A stretch of DNA of 7,138 bases from Pseudomonadota bacterium (GTDB lineage Bacteria; Pseudomonadota; Gammaproteobacteria; Burkholderiales; Burkholderiaceae): assembly GCA_963205525.1 (NCBI GenBank), contig CAUJJP010000048.1:1-7138 (forward strand). The letters are read 5' to 3'. Shown piece by piece: positions 1 to 6,235 of this stretch (positions within the stretch are counted from its first letter, which is position 1; each line of letters opens with the position of its first letter). Below the pieces are notes generated by a model. It was not told the origin of the DNA, did no database searches, and saw only the letters and a list, made by a program, of their open reading frames with translations. The position numbers and the translations under genes were made by a program.

Positions 1-14
1 CCAAGTTTCCTTGA

Positions 15-26
15 CCCCCGCGGGGG
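15..26. repeat. short perfect GC palindrome
   Basis: A 12-bp perfect palindrome (five C, GC, five G) lies at the left edge of the window. It is the first of three palindromes within about 90 bases. It is pure G/C, so chance occurrence in this composition is plausible and no function is assigned. Confidence 0.4.
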
Positions 27-38
27 GCCGAGCCCGGA

Positions 39-69
39 CGAATCACAGTCCACTGCGGACTGTGATTCG
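39..69. repeat. 13-bp perfect inverted repeat, 5-base loop
   Basis: The left arm (39-51, CGAATCACAGTCC) and right arm (57-69) are exact reverse complements around the loop ACTGC. The arms are mixed in composition (several A/T pairs), so in this GC-rich window the match is unlikely to be chance. As RNA it would form a strong hairpin. No T-run follows on either strand, so a classical intrinsic terminator is not supported. It could be the end of a transcript from outside the window, a REP-like element or a protein-binding site; the sequence does not decide between these. Confidence 0.75.
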
Positions 70-79
70 CCTGGCGAGG

Positions 80-105
80 GCCATCGGGCTTGCAAGCCCG
101 ATGGC
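80..105. repeat. 26-bp perfect palindrome
   Basis: Bases 80-92 and 93-105 are exact reverse complements with no spacer; the core reads GGGCTTGCAAGCCC. It begins 10 bases after the previous inverted repeat ends, so the two form a double hairpin upstream of the secreted-protein gene, ending 75 bases before its ATG. The arrangement resembles paired REP-type elements or a tandem terminator lacking a U-tract. The identity is not known. Confidence 0.75.
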
Positions 106-180
106 GGGTTGGGCGCAGCCCGGTCCTGGGGGCGCTCATAGTCGGTCGAACCGAGCACACCAAGCAAGAGCGAGGCACAC

Positions 181-573
181 ATGAGTCCGAATTGGAAGCC
201 GATCACGCTGCTCGCCGCCGTGGGCGCGCTGGCGTCGGCCGGCGCGCTGGCGCAGGTGGTGTTCAGCTACAACCCCGGCCCCACTCGCGGGACGAAGTGG
301 ATGGCGCGCGCCTCGGATGGCCACAGCGAGAGCGCGGTCAGCGTCCTGACCGACGCCCCGCGCCCGGTCTGGGCGCGCGTGTGCTACACCATAGGCCCCT
401 CGGACAGCACGGTGAGCGTGTACTCGCAGACGCACAACAAGGACGCCCCCGGCTCCGAGATCGCCTGGGGCGGCTGTGCCGACGTGTTCGGCACCAGCAT
501 CTGGATCGGCAACCCGCATGCGCAGGTGGTCGGCGGCTACTACGGCATCGCACCGGCCACGCCTAGTCAATGA
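181..573 (+). CDS. small secreted protein of unknown function
   Basis: This is a 130-aa protein that I do not recognise. The N-terminus has one Lys (K6), a hydrophobic stretch at about residues 8-23 and an ALA/Q junction, so signal peptidase I cleavage after residue 24 is likely. That leaves a mature protein of about 106 aa. The mature part is rich in Ser, Thr, Val, Gly and aromatic residues with alternating patterns typical of beta structure. It has two cysteines (C68 in VCYTIG, C99 in GGCADVF) that could form a periplasmic disulfide. The ATG is supported by a GAGG ribosome-binding site at 172-175 with a 5-base spacer. The CsgG-family gene follows on the same strand 86 bases later, so co-transcription is possible and the protein may be a partner or substrate of that pore family; this is inference from position. 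No cofactor or catalytic motif is visible. Confidence 0.75.
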   Translation: MSPNWKPITLLAAVGALASAGALAQVVFSYNPGPTRGTKWMARASDGHSESAVSVLTDAPRPVWARVCYTIGPSDSTVSVYSQTHNKDAPGSEIAWGGCADVFGTSIWIGNPHAQVVGGYYGIAPATPSQ

Positions 574-610
574 TCCGGCAGCCGCTGCCAGACCGAGCCC
601 GACCAAGCCA

Positions 611-642
611 CCGAATCCCGACACCCCGACTCCCAATTCCAA
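611..642. repeat. degenerate CGAATCC/CGACTCC heptad run
   Basis: The gap between the secreted-protein gene and the CsgG-family gene contains successive imperfect heptads of the type CGAATCC, CGACACC, CGACTCC, CAATTCC. From memory, similar runs occur in intergenic DNA of Xanthomonadaceae, but I cannot check this here. The run ends just before the ribosome-binding site of the next gene, so it would lie in that gene's leader. Confidence 0.35.
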
Positions 643-659
643 CCCAGAGGATCAAGCCC

Positions 660-1622
660 ATGTCCGCCACCTCCGAATCCCCCCTGCGCAGCGCCATGAA
701 GCCGGCGCTGCTGCTGTCGCCGCTGCTGCTGGCCGGCTGCATGGCCACCGCGCCGACCATGGGCGAGAACAAGGGCACGGTTGCGGGCGCTGCCGGCGGC
801 GCCCAGGCCGAGGGCCAGAACACCCAGCTCGAGAAGTGCACCGAGACCCTGGGCACGCTGGCGCTGCAGGAGGACCAGCAGGCCCCGTGGTGGATCCAGC
901 TGCGCGAACGCCAGCTCGGCTCCACCATCCCGGTGCTGCGGCTGATGATCCAGCAGAGCAACTGCTTCGTCATCGTCGAGCGCGGGCGCGCTTTCGCCAA
1001 CATGGAGCGCGAGCGCGCACTGATGCAGTCCGGCGAGGTGCGCAGCGGCAGCAACTTCGGCCAGGGCCAGATGGTGGCGGCCGACTACACCATGAGCCCG
1101 GAGATCCAGTTCTCGGGCAAGACCGGCGGCATGGGCGGCGGTTTTGGCACCGGCGCGATCGGCCTCCTGACCGCGGTAGCGGCGAACGTGAACCGCAACG
1201 AGGCCTCGACCACCCTGATCCTGGTCGACAACCGCTCCGGGGTACAGATCTCGGCCGCCGAGGGCACGGCGAAGAACTTCGACTTCGGCATCCTGGGCGC
1301 GGCCTTCAGCGGCGGCGGCGCGGTCGGCGGCGGCGGCTACAGCAGCACGCCGCAGGGCAAGGTCATCGTCGCCGCCTTCGCCGACTCCTACAACCAGATG
1401 GTGAAGGCGCTGCGCAACTACAAGGCGCAGACCGTCAAGGGCGGCCTGGGCACGGGCGGGCGCCTGGGCGTGCAAGGCGGCTCGACGCCGGCCTCGATGG
1501 AAGTGGACCAGAAGGCGGCCCCGGCCGCCGCGCCGGCACCTGCAGCCAAGCCGGTGGTCAAGCCGACCAAGAAGAAGGCGGCCAAGCCGGCGTCCGCCGC
1601 TTCGGCACCCGGGCGCAAGTAA
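660..1622 (+). CDS. CsgG/HfaB-family outer-membrane lipoprotein
   Basis: This 320-aa protein belongs to the CsgG family, whose type member forms the outer-membrane pore exporting curli subunits. A lipoprotein signal ends in LLLAGC with the acylated Cys at residue 27. Family-like segments follow: an ALKDS-type helix/strand ending in FVIVERG (about 92-109), an ERERAL helix (117-121), a VAADY strand (139-143), and a LILVDNRSG strand/turn (186-194) matching the CsgG 'VVNVSTGE' element. Gly-rich stretches at about 154-168 and 217-227 sit roughly where CsgG has its membrane beta-hairpins. The last 40 residues are Ala/Pro/Lys-rich, so the protein is longer than E. coli CsgG (277 aa). The ATG at 660 is chosen because AGAGG (646-650) lies 9 bases upstream. 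An in-frame ATG at 570 overlaps the previous stop and would put 30 charged residues before the signal. ATG 696 would give a more canonical short lipoprotein signal but has no ribosome-binding site. No curli subunit (csgA/B), csgE or csgF is visible, so the cargo is unknown. Confidence 0.85.
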   Translation: MSATSESPLRSAMKPALLLSPLLLAGCMATAPTMGENKGTVAGAAGGAQAEGQNTQLEKCTETLGTLALQEDQQAPWWIQLRERQLGSTIPVLRLMIQQSNCFVIVERGRAFANMERERALMQSGEVRSGSNFGQGQMVAADYTMSPEIQFSGKTGGMGGGFGTGAIGLLTAVAANVNRNEASTTLILVDNRSGVQISAAEGTAKNFDFGILGAAFSGGGAVGGGGYSSTPQGKVIVAAFADSYNQMVKALRNYKAQTVKGGLGTGGRLGVQGGSTPASMEVDQKAAPAAAPAPAAKPVVKPTKKKAAKPASAASAPGRK

Positions 1623-1665
1623 GCGCAGGGCCCGAAGGGACCACCCAGAGGCTTCGATGTAGACA

Positions 1666-1687
1666 GGGGTGGCCGCCTGGCCACCCC
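1666..1687. terminator. hairpin between convergent genes, probable terminator
   Basis: A 9-bp perfect GC stem (GGGGTGGCC, 1666-1674, with 1679-1687) closes on the 4-base loop GCCT. It lies 43 bases after the CsgG-family stop and 48 bases beyond the end of the convergent cyclase, the position expected of a bidirectional terminator. A weaker 5-bp hairpin (1689-1701) follows at once. Neither side has a clear U-tract, so it may act with Rho or only protect 3' ends. Confidence 0.5.
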
Positions 1688-1703
1688 ACGCCGATCCGGC
1701 GAC

Positions 1704-1743
1704 CAGGCGCTAATCAGGCGCTAATCAGGCGCTGATCAGGCGG
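1704..1743. repeat. 11-bp tandem repeat, 3 copies plus a partial
   Basis: CAGGCGCTAAT occurs at 1704-1714 and again, identical, at 1715-1725. It occurs with one change (CTGAT) at 1726-1736, and a partial copy CAGGCG follows at 1737-1742. The array enters the 3' end of the minus-strand cyclase gene, and its stop codon (1736-1738) spans the junction of the third and partial copies. The period is close to one helical turn. The likely origin is slippage or duplication of the gene's last bases. Confidence 0.8.
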
Positions 1744-2659
1744 TGGCGTCTGCCACCACGCAGCGATCCCGGCCACCGGCCTTGGCCGCATAGAGCGCCT
1801 TGTCGGCGCGCGCGAGCAGTTCGTCGACGCTGCTGCAGCGGTCGACCGCCACCAGGCCAACCGAGCAGGTGTAGCGCAGCGCCGGCAATTCCGGCACCGC
1901 CACCGACGCGCGCACCGCGCTCTGCAGCCGCTGCACCACTTTCAGCGCGTCCGGCAACCCTGTGTGCGGCAGGAAGGCCAGGAACTCCTCGCCACCGATG
2001 CGGCCGCTGCTGTCGTTGCGTCGCATCACCGACAGCAGCAAGCGCGCGAAGGCGCGCAGGACGCGATCACCGACGTGGTGGCCGTGGCCGTCGTTGATGC
2101 GCTTGAAGTGATCCAGGTCTATCAGGGCCAGGCAGGCCTCGCCGCGATCGGCCTGCCCCAGCGCCGCCGCCACCACATCCATCACGTGGCGCCGGTTGCC
2201 CAGCCCGGTCAGGGGGTCGCTCACCGCCTGGCGCTGTGCCAGGTCGCGCGCCTGGCGCAGCTCGCGTGCATCGGTGTGCAGCGGCGTGATGTCGCAGGAG
2301 ATGCACAGCAGCGAGCCGTCGGCCAGCTTCTGCTCGGTGGTCCAGAACCAGCGTCCGCCCTGGACGTCGGCCTCGAAGGCGCGAAACGCCTGCTTGCCAC
2401 GCCGGCTCGCGGCCGAGGTCAGCCAGGCCTCGAAGTCCAGCGTCTGGACCTGGGTGCCCCAGCCCTGGCGATGGCCCATGCGCATGAGTTCGATCCAGCT
2501 CGGCCACTCGCCCGCCGGGACACGGAACACGGCGCGGAAGGCCGTATTGCACCAGCACAATCGATCGCTGGGGTCGAACAGCGACACCAGGTGCGGCGAG
2601 CCCGCCAGCCCATCCACCAGGGTGGCGATGGGTGACAGGGTTTGGACATCGACAGACAT
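1736..2659 (-). CDS. PAS-GGDEF diguanylate cyclase
   Basis: This 307-aa protein is predicted to make c-di-GMP from two GTP. Residues about 22-125 look like a PAS sensor fold, with [19 protein letters not shown] at its start and RWFWTTEQ followed by CISCDITPL at its end. A charged helical linker (127-145) leads into a GGDEF domain with [10 protein letters not shown] (148-157), [18 protein letters not shown] (about 181-198) and an intact GGEEF active site (222-226). RRND at 213-216 sits exactly where the RxxD product-inhibition site should be, so c-di-GMP feedback is likely. No membrane segment or signal peptide is seen, so the enzyme should be cytoplasmic. No EAL domain is present. The start at 2659 is the ATG that gives the complete PAS fold; it has no strong ribosome-binding site. 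The frame stays open far upstream, across mutS on the other strand, but that extension is not coding. What the PAS domain binds cannot be told. Confidence 0.88.
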   Translation of the reverse strand: MSVDVQTLSPIATLVDGLAGSPHLVSLFDPSDRLCWCNTAFRAVFRVPAGEWPSWIELMRMGHRQGWGTQVQTLDFEAWLTSAASRRGKQAFRAFEADVQGGRWFWTTEQKLADGSLLCISCDITPLHTDARELRQARDLAQRQAVSDPLTGLGNRRHVMDVVAAALGQADRGEACLALIDLDHFKRINDGHGHHVGDRVLRAFARLLLSVMRRNDSSGRIGGEEFLAFLPHTGLPDALKVVQRLQSAVRASVAVPELPALRYTCSVGLVAVDRCSSVDELLARADKALYAAKAGGRDRCVVADATA

Positions 2660-2722
2660 GGGTGCAGGGGCGGCCACCACGATGCGCGGGCTCGGCCTTT
2701 GGCTGGTATCGGCGGGACGATC

Positions 2723-2753
2723 CGGCACTTGAGTGCCGCCGTGTCTAATAGAG
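2723..2753. promoter_or_regulatory. candidate shared promoter/operator between cyclase and mutS
   Basis: Two features stand out in the 183-base gap between the divergent genes. One is a 16-base inverted repeat (2723-2738): 7-bp arms CGGCACT and AGTGCCG around TG. The other is an AT-rich island, GTCTAATAGAGT, at 2743-2754. TCTAAT (2744-2749) matches five of six bases of the sigma-70 -10 consensus on the plus strand, but no good -35 lies 17 bases upstream; the inverted repeat occupies that position. This would suit an activator- or repressor-controlled promoter for mutS, giving a leader of about 85 bases. The opposite strand also offers a -10-like TATTAG. No other feature is seen in this gap. 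Confidence 0.35.
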
Positions 2754-2842
2754 TCCCGCCCCGGCCCATCAGGACGACGTGCGCCTCGCCGGCGGGGGCA
2801 GGCGGTCGATCGACGCCGCCCCAACCCATTGCCCGAGAACCC

Positions 2843-5455
2843 TTGACCGAACAACCGATCGACGACGCCGACCTGGCCGGACACACGCCCATGATGCAGC
2901 AGTACCTGCGCATCAAGGCGCAGCATCCGCACGCCCTGCTGCTGTACCGCATGGGTGACTTCTACGAGCTGTTCTACGAAGACGCGCGGCGCGCCCATCG
3001 GCTGCTCGACATCACCCTGACCACGCGCGGCCAGAGTGCGGGCGCGCCGGTGGTCATGGCCGGGGTGCCGGTGCACGCGCTGGAGAACTACCTGGCGCGC
3101 CTGATCAAGCTTGGCGAGGCGGTGGCGATCGCCGAGCAGGTGGGCGAGGTGGGTGCCGCCAAGGGGCCGGTCGAGCGCAAGGTGGTGCGCGTCGTCACCC
3201 CCGGTACCGTGACCGACAGCGCGCTGCTGGCCGAGCGCAGCGACAACCTGCTGCTGGCGCTGGTGGCGCCGCCCACGCGCGAACGCAAGCCGCGCGCGCC
3301 GGTCTGGGGACTGGCCTGGCTGGGCCTGGCCAGCGGTGAACTGGGATTGAGCGAATGCAGCGCCGAGGAGCTGCCGGGCTGGCTGGCACGGCTGGCGCCG
3401 GCCGAGATCCTGCACGACGGCAGCGCCCCCGTCTGGCCGGGCCTGAGCGCGACCCGCACTGCGCGCCCGGTCTGGCAGTTCGACGCCGCGCTCGGGCTGA
3501 AGAAGCTGTGCAGCCAGTTGCAGGTGTTGAGCCTGGCGGGGTTCGACGCCCAGGATCTCCCGGCCGCTCACGCAGCCGCAGCGGCGCTGCTGAGCTACGC
3601 CGAGCACACCCAGGGCACGGCGCTGGCGCACCTGCGCACGCTGCAGGTGCGGCGCGCGAGCGAGCTGATCGCGCTGCCGCCCGCCACCCTGCGCAACCTG
3701 GAGATCGTGCAGACCCTGCGCGGCGAGGACGCGCCGACCCTGCTGTCGCTGCTGGACAGCTGCAAGAGCGGCATGGGCAGCCGCTGCCTGCGCCAGTGGC
3801 TGACGCTGCCGCTGCGCGAGCGCAGCGTCGCCAGCGCGCGGCTGGACGCGATCGCCGCCCTGCACGCGGCCGGACTCGAGCCGCTGCGCCAGGCCCTGGC
3901 CGAAGTCAGCGACATCGAGCGCATCGCCGCCCGAATCGCCCTGCGCTCGGCGCGCCCGCGCGAGCTCGCCGGCCTGCGCGACACCCTGGCCGCGCTGCCC
4001 GCGCTGCGCGCCAGCGTGAGCACCGACACGCCGCTGCTGGGCGCGCTGCACGCCGCGCTGACGCCGGACGCCGCCATCCACGGCCTGCTGCAGGCGCTGG
4101 CCGCCGAGCCGGCCGCGCTGCTGCGCGACGGCGGCGTGATCGGCTCCGGGGTCGACGCCGAACTCGAGGAGCTGCGCGCCATCGGTGCCAACTGCGATGG
4201 CTTCCTGCTTGAGCTGGAGGCACGCGAGCGCGCGCGCACCGGCATCGCCAACCTGCGCGTGATGTTCAACCGCGTGCACGGTTTTCACATCGAGGTCACG
4301 GCCTCGCAGCTGGCCAAGGTGCCGGCCGACTACCAACGCCGGCAGACGATGAAGAACGCCGAGCGCTTCATCACCCCCGAGCTCAAGGCCTTCGAGGACA
4401 AGGCCTTGTCGGCGCAGGAACGTGCGCTGGCACGCGAGCGCTGGCTCTTCGAGGGCCTGCTCGACGCCTTGCAGCCGCACCTGGCCGAGCTGGGCGCGCT
4501 GGCGCGCGCGATCGCCGGCCTGGACGCCCTGGCCTGCCTGGCCGAGCGCGCCGCCACCCTGGGCTGGTGCCGGCCCGAATTCGTGTCCTACCCCTGCATC
4601 CAGATCGACGAGGGCCGCCATCCGGTGGTCGAGGCCAGGCTGGCGCAGACCGGCGGCGGCCCCTTCATCGCCAACCACTGCCGGCTCGATGCGCGCACGC
4701 GCATGATGGTCATCACCGGCCCCAACATGGGCGGCAAGAGCACCTACATGCGCCAGGTGGCGCTGATCGTGCTGCTGGCCTCGATCGGCAGCTGCGTGCC
4801 GGCGACGAGCTGCCGCCTGGGGCCGATAGACGCCATCCACACCCGCATCGGCGCCGCCGACGACCTCGCCAACGCGCAATCGACCTTCATGCTCGAGATG
4901 ACCGAGGCGGCCGCCATCGTGCACGCCGCGGGCGAGCACAGCCTGGTGCTGATGGACGAGATCGGCCGCGGCACCAGCACCTTCGACGGCCTGGCACTGG
5001 CGGGCGCGATCGCGAGCCAGCTGCACGACCGCAACAAGGCCTTCACCCTGTTCGCCACCCACTACTTCGAGCTCACCGCCTTCCCCGAGCGCCATGCAGG
5101 GGCGGTGAACGCGCACGTCAGCGCCGCCGAGAACCCCGGCGGCGATGGCATCGTCTTCCTGCACCAGATCGAGCCCGGCCCCGCCAGCCGCAGCTACGGC
5201 GTGCAGGTGGCGCGCCTGGCGGGCATGCCGGCGCCGCTGATCCGCCAGGCACGTGCCGCGCTGGAGGCACTGGAAGCCAGCGCCAGCGCGCAGCAGTTGC
5301 AGGTCGACCTGTTCGCGCCGCCGCCTGCGGCAGCGGCGCCCGAGCCGACCGCGCTGGAGCAGGCGCTGCAGGCCCTGGACCCCGACGCGCTGAGCCCGCG
5401 CGAGGCGCTGGACGCGCTGTACCGGCTCAAGGCGCTGGGCGCGGCAAAGGGCTGA
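2843..5455 (+). CDS. mutS: DNA mismatch repair protein MutS
   Basis: MutS binds base mismatches and small loops in newly replicated DNA and, as an ATP-driven clamp, recruits MutL. The 870-aa product is close to the E. coli length (853). The mismatch-reading motif F-Y-E is at residues 40-42 (in [14 protein letters not shown]). The connector, lever and clamp domains follow, including [11 protein letters not shown] and the near-invariant stretch around [20 protein letters not shown]. The ATPase domain has Walker [10 protein letters not shown] (626-634), STFMLEMTE (680-688), Walker B LVLMDE with D705/E706, GRGTST, and the ATHYFELT segment with His740. The C-terminus ([12 protein letters not shown]) matches the family tetramerisation tail. 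No ATG lies upstream of the conserved HTPMMQQY, so TTG at 2843 is proposed, with GAG at 2835-2837 as a weak ribosome-binding site. A TTG at 2642 is also in frame but would overlap the divergent cyclase start and add 67 unmatched residues. All key residues are intact. Confidence 0.97.
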   Translation: MTEQPIDDADLAGHTPMMQQYLRIKAQHPHALLLYRMGDFYELFYEDARRAHRLLDITLTTRGQSAGAPVVMAGVPVHALENYLARLIKLGEAVAIAEQVGEVGAAKGPVERKVVRVVTPGTVTDSALLAERSDNLLLALVAPPTRERKPRAPVWGLAWLGLASGELGLSECSAEELPGWLARLAPAEILHDGSAPVWPGLSATRTARPVWQFDAALGLKKLCSQLQVLSLAGFDAQDLPAAHAAAAALLSYAEHTQGTALAHLRTLQVRRASELIALPPATLRNLEIVQTLRGEDAPTLLSLLDSCKSGMGSRCLRQWLTLPLRERSVASARLDAIAALHAAGLEPLRQALAEVSDIERIAARIALRSARPRELAGLRDTLAALPALRASVSTDTPLLGALHAALTPDAAIHGLLQALAAEPAALLRDGGVIGSGVDAELEELRAIGANCDGFLLELEARERARTGIANLRVMFNRVHGFHIEVTASQLAKVPADYQRRQTMKNAERFITPELKAFEDKALSAQERALARERWLFEGLLDALQPHLAELGALARAIAGLDALACLAERAATLGWCRPEFVSYPCIQIDEGRHPVVEARLAQTGGGPFIANHCRLDARTRMMVITGPNMGGKSTYMRQVALIVLLASIGSCVPATSCRLGPIDAIHTRIGAADDLANAQSTFMLEMTEAAAIVHAAGEHSLVLMDEIGRGTSTFDGLALAGAIASQLHDRNKAFTLFATHYFELTAFPERHAGAVNAHVSAAENPGGDGIVFLHQIEPGPASRSYGVQVARLAGMPAPLIRQARAALEALEASASAQQLQVDLFAPPPAAAAPEPTALEQALQALDPDALSPREALDALYRLKALGAAKG

Positions 5456-5473
5456 ACCCAGCACGGCCACTGT

Positions 5474-5479
5474 TAGCAT
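5474..5479 (+). promoter_or_regulatory. -10-like box directly upstream of serB
   Basis: TAGCAT (preceded by TGT) lies in the 33-base mutS-serB gap and ends 9 bases before the serB ATG. Initiation 6-9 bases downstream of a -10 box would begin at or within a few bases of the ATG, giving a leaderless mRNA. The intervening bases CGGCCCGCC contain no Shine-Dalgarno sequence, which agrees. A matching -35 is not clear. Confidence 0.35.
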
Positions 5480-5488
5480 CGGCCCGCC

Positions 5489-6205
5489 ATGCGCGCCATC
5501 GAACACGCCCCGGGACTCTTCGTGCGCGGCTTCACGCCGCCGCTGAAGCTGCGCGACTACCGGCTGATCGCGTTCGACATGGACTCCACCCTGGTCAACA
5601 TCGAGTGCGTGGACGAGATCGCGGCCGCAGTCGGGCGCAAGGCCGAGGTGGCGGCAATCACTGAAGCGGCGATGCGCGGCGAGATCGGCGACTACAAGGA
5701 CAGCCTGCGTCGGCGCGTGGCGCTGCTGGCCGGCGCACCGGCGTCGGCGCTGGAGCAGGTGTGGGTCGAGAAGCTGGAGCTCAACCCTGGTGTCGAGGCC
5801 TTCGTCGGCGCCTGCCAGGACGCCGGGCTGAAGACCTTGCTGATCTCCGGCGGCTTCACCTTCTTCAGCGAGCGCATCCGCCACCAGCTCGGCCTGGACT
5901 TTGCGCGCGCCAACACCCTGGGGGTGGCAAACGGCGTACTCACCGGCACCTTGTTCGACCGCCCCTGGGGCGACATCGTCGACGGCGCCGAGAAGAAGCG
6001 CGTCGTGCTCGAGGTCTGCGAGCTGATGGGCATAGACACGGCGCAGGCGATCGCCGTCGGCGACGGTGCCAACGACCTGCCCATGATGGCCGCCGCCGGG
6101 CTGTCCATCGCCTACCACCCCAAGCCGGCGGTGCGCGAGAAGGCGATGTTGACCATCATGCGCGGCGGCATGGACCGCGCACTCGAGATCCTGAAGCCGG
6201 GTTGA
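5489..6205 (+). CDS. serB: phosphoserine phosphatase SerB (short form)
   Basis: This HAD-superfamily enzyme hydrolyses O-phospho-L-serine to L-serine, the last step of serine biosynthesis, in the cytoplasm. The 238-aa protein has motif I FDMDSTL with nucleophile D30 and acid/base D32, followed by the SerB-typical VNIECVDEIA. The cap region includes EAAMRGEIGDYKDSLRRRVALL (about 59-80). Motif II is LLISGGF with S120, motif III Lys lies in GAEKKR (K169/K170), and motif IV GDGANDLPMM has D192 and D196. It lacks the roughly 80-residue N-terminal ACT-like extension of E. coli SerB (322 aa), so serine feedback through that region is not expected. The gene starts 33 bases after mutS without a ribosome-binding site and probably uses its own promoter as well as read-through. 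It ends 30 bases from the stop of the convergent gene. Confidence 0.95.
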   Translation: MRAIEHAPGLFVRGFTPPLKLRDYRLIAFDMDSTLVNIECVDEIAAAVGRKAEVAAITEAAMRGEIGDYKDSLRRRVALLAGAPASALEQVWVEKLELNPGVEAFVGACQDAGLKTLLISGGFTFFSERIRHQLGLDFARANTLGVANGVLTGTLFDRPWGDIVDGAEKKRVVLEVCELMGIDTAQAIAVGDGANDLPMMAAAGLSIAYHPKPAVREKAMLTIMRGGMDRALEILKPG

Positions 6206-6235
6206 GCCAGCCAGGAGTCCGACAGACGCCTGGGA

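Noticed and set aside
109..142. TTGGGC and CATAGT as a promoter for the secreted-protein gene
   Set aside because: The spacer is 22 bases and the -10 matches only four of six positions, too weak to call.
476..1735. Plus-strand frame of 419 codons overlapping the CsgG-family gene
   Set aside because: It reads as Arg/Gly/Pro/Ala-rich low-complexity sequence, while the alternative frame has a lipoprotein signal, a ribosome-binding site and CsgG-family motifs.
181..2659. A c-di-GMP-controlled curli operon made of the secreted protein, CsgG-like protein and cyclase
   Set aside because: The cyclase is on the opposite strand, separated by a hairpin, and no curli subunit or accessory gene is present. 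Proximity alone does not support an operon.
4567..5664. Plus-strand frame of 365 codons bridging mutS and serB
   Set aside because: It is an out-of-frame shadow of two certain genes, Arg/Gly/Ala-rich, with no domain.
2660..6118. Minus-strand frame open for 1,460 codons across serB and mutS into the cyclase, apparently one giant protein
   Set aside because: The part beyond the cyclase ATG is antisense to mutS and serB, is low-complexity (Arg/Gln/Ala/Gly/Leu-rich) and has no domain. It is open because G/C-rich third positions on the other strand suppress stop codons.
6206..6235. Possible terminator between serB and the TonB-like gene
   Set aside because: Only a 5-bp CCAGG/CCTGG pairing with a long loop and no T-run is present.
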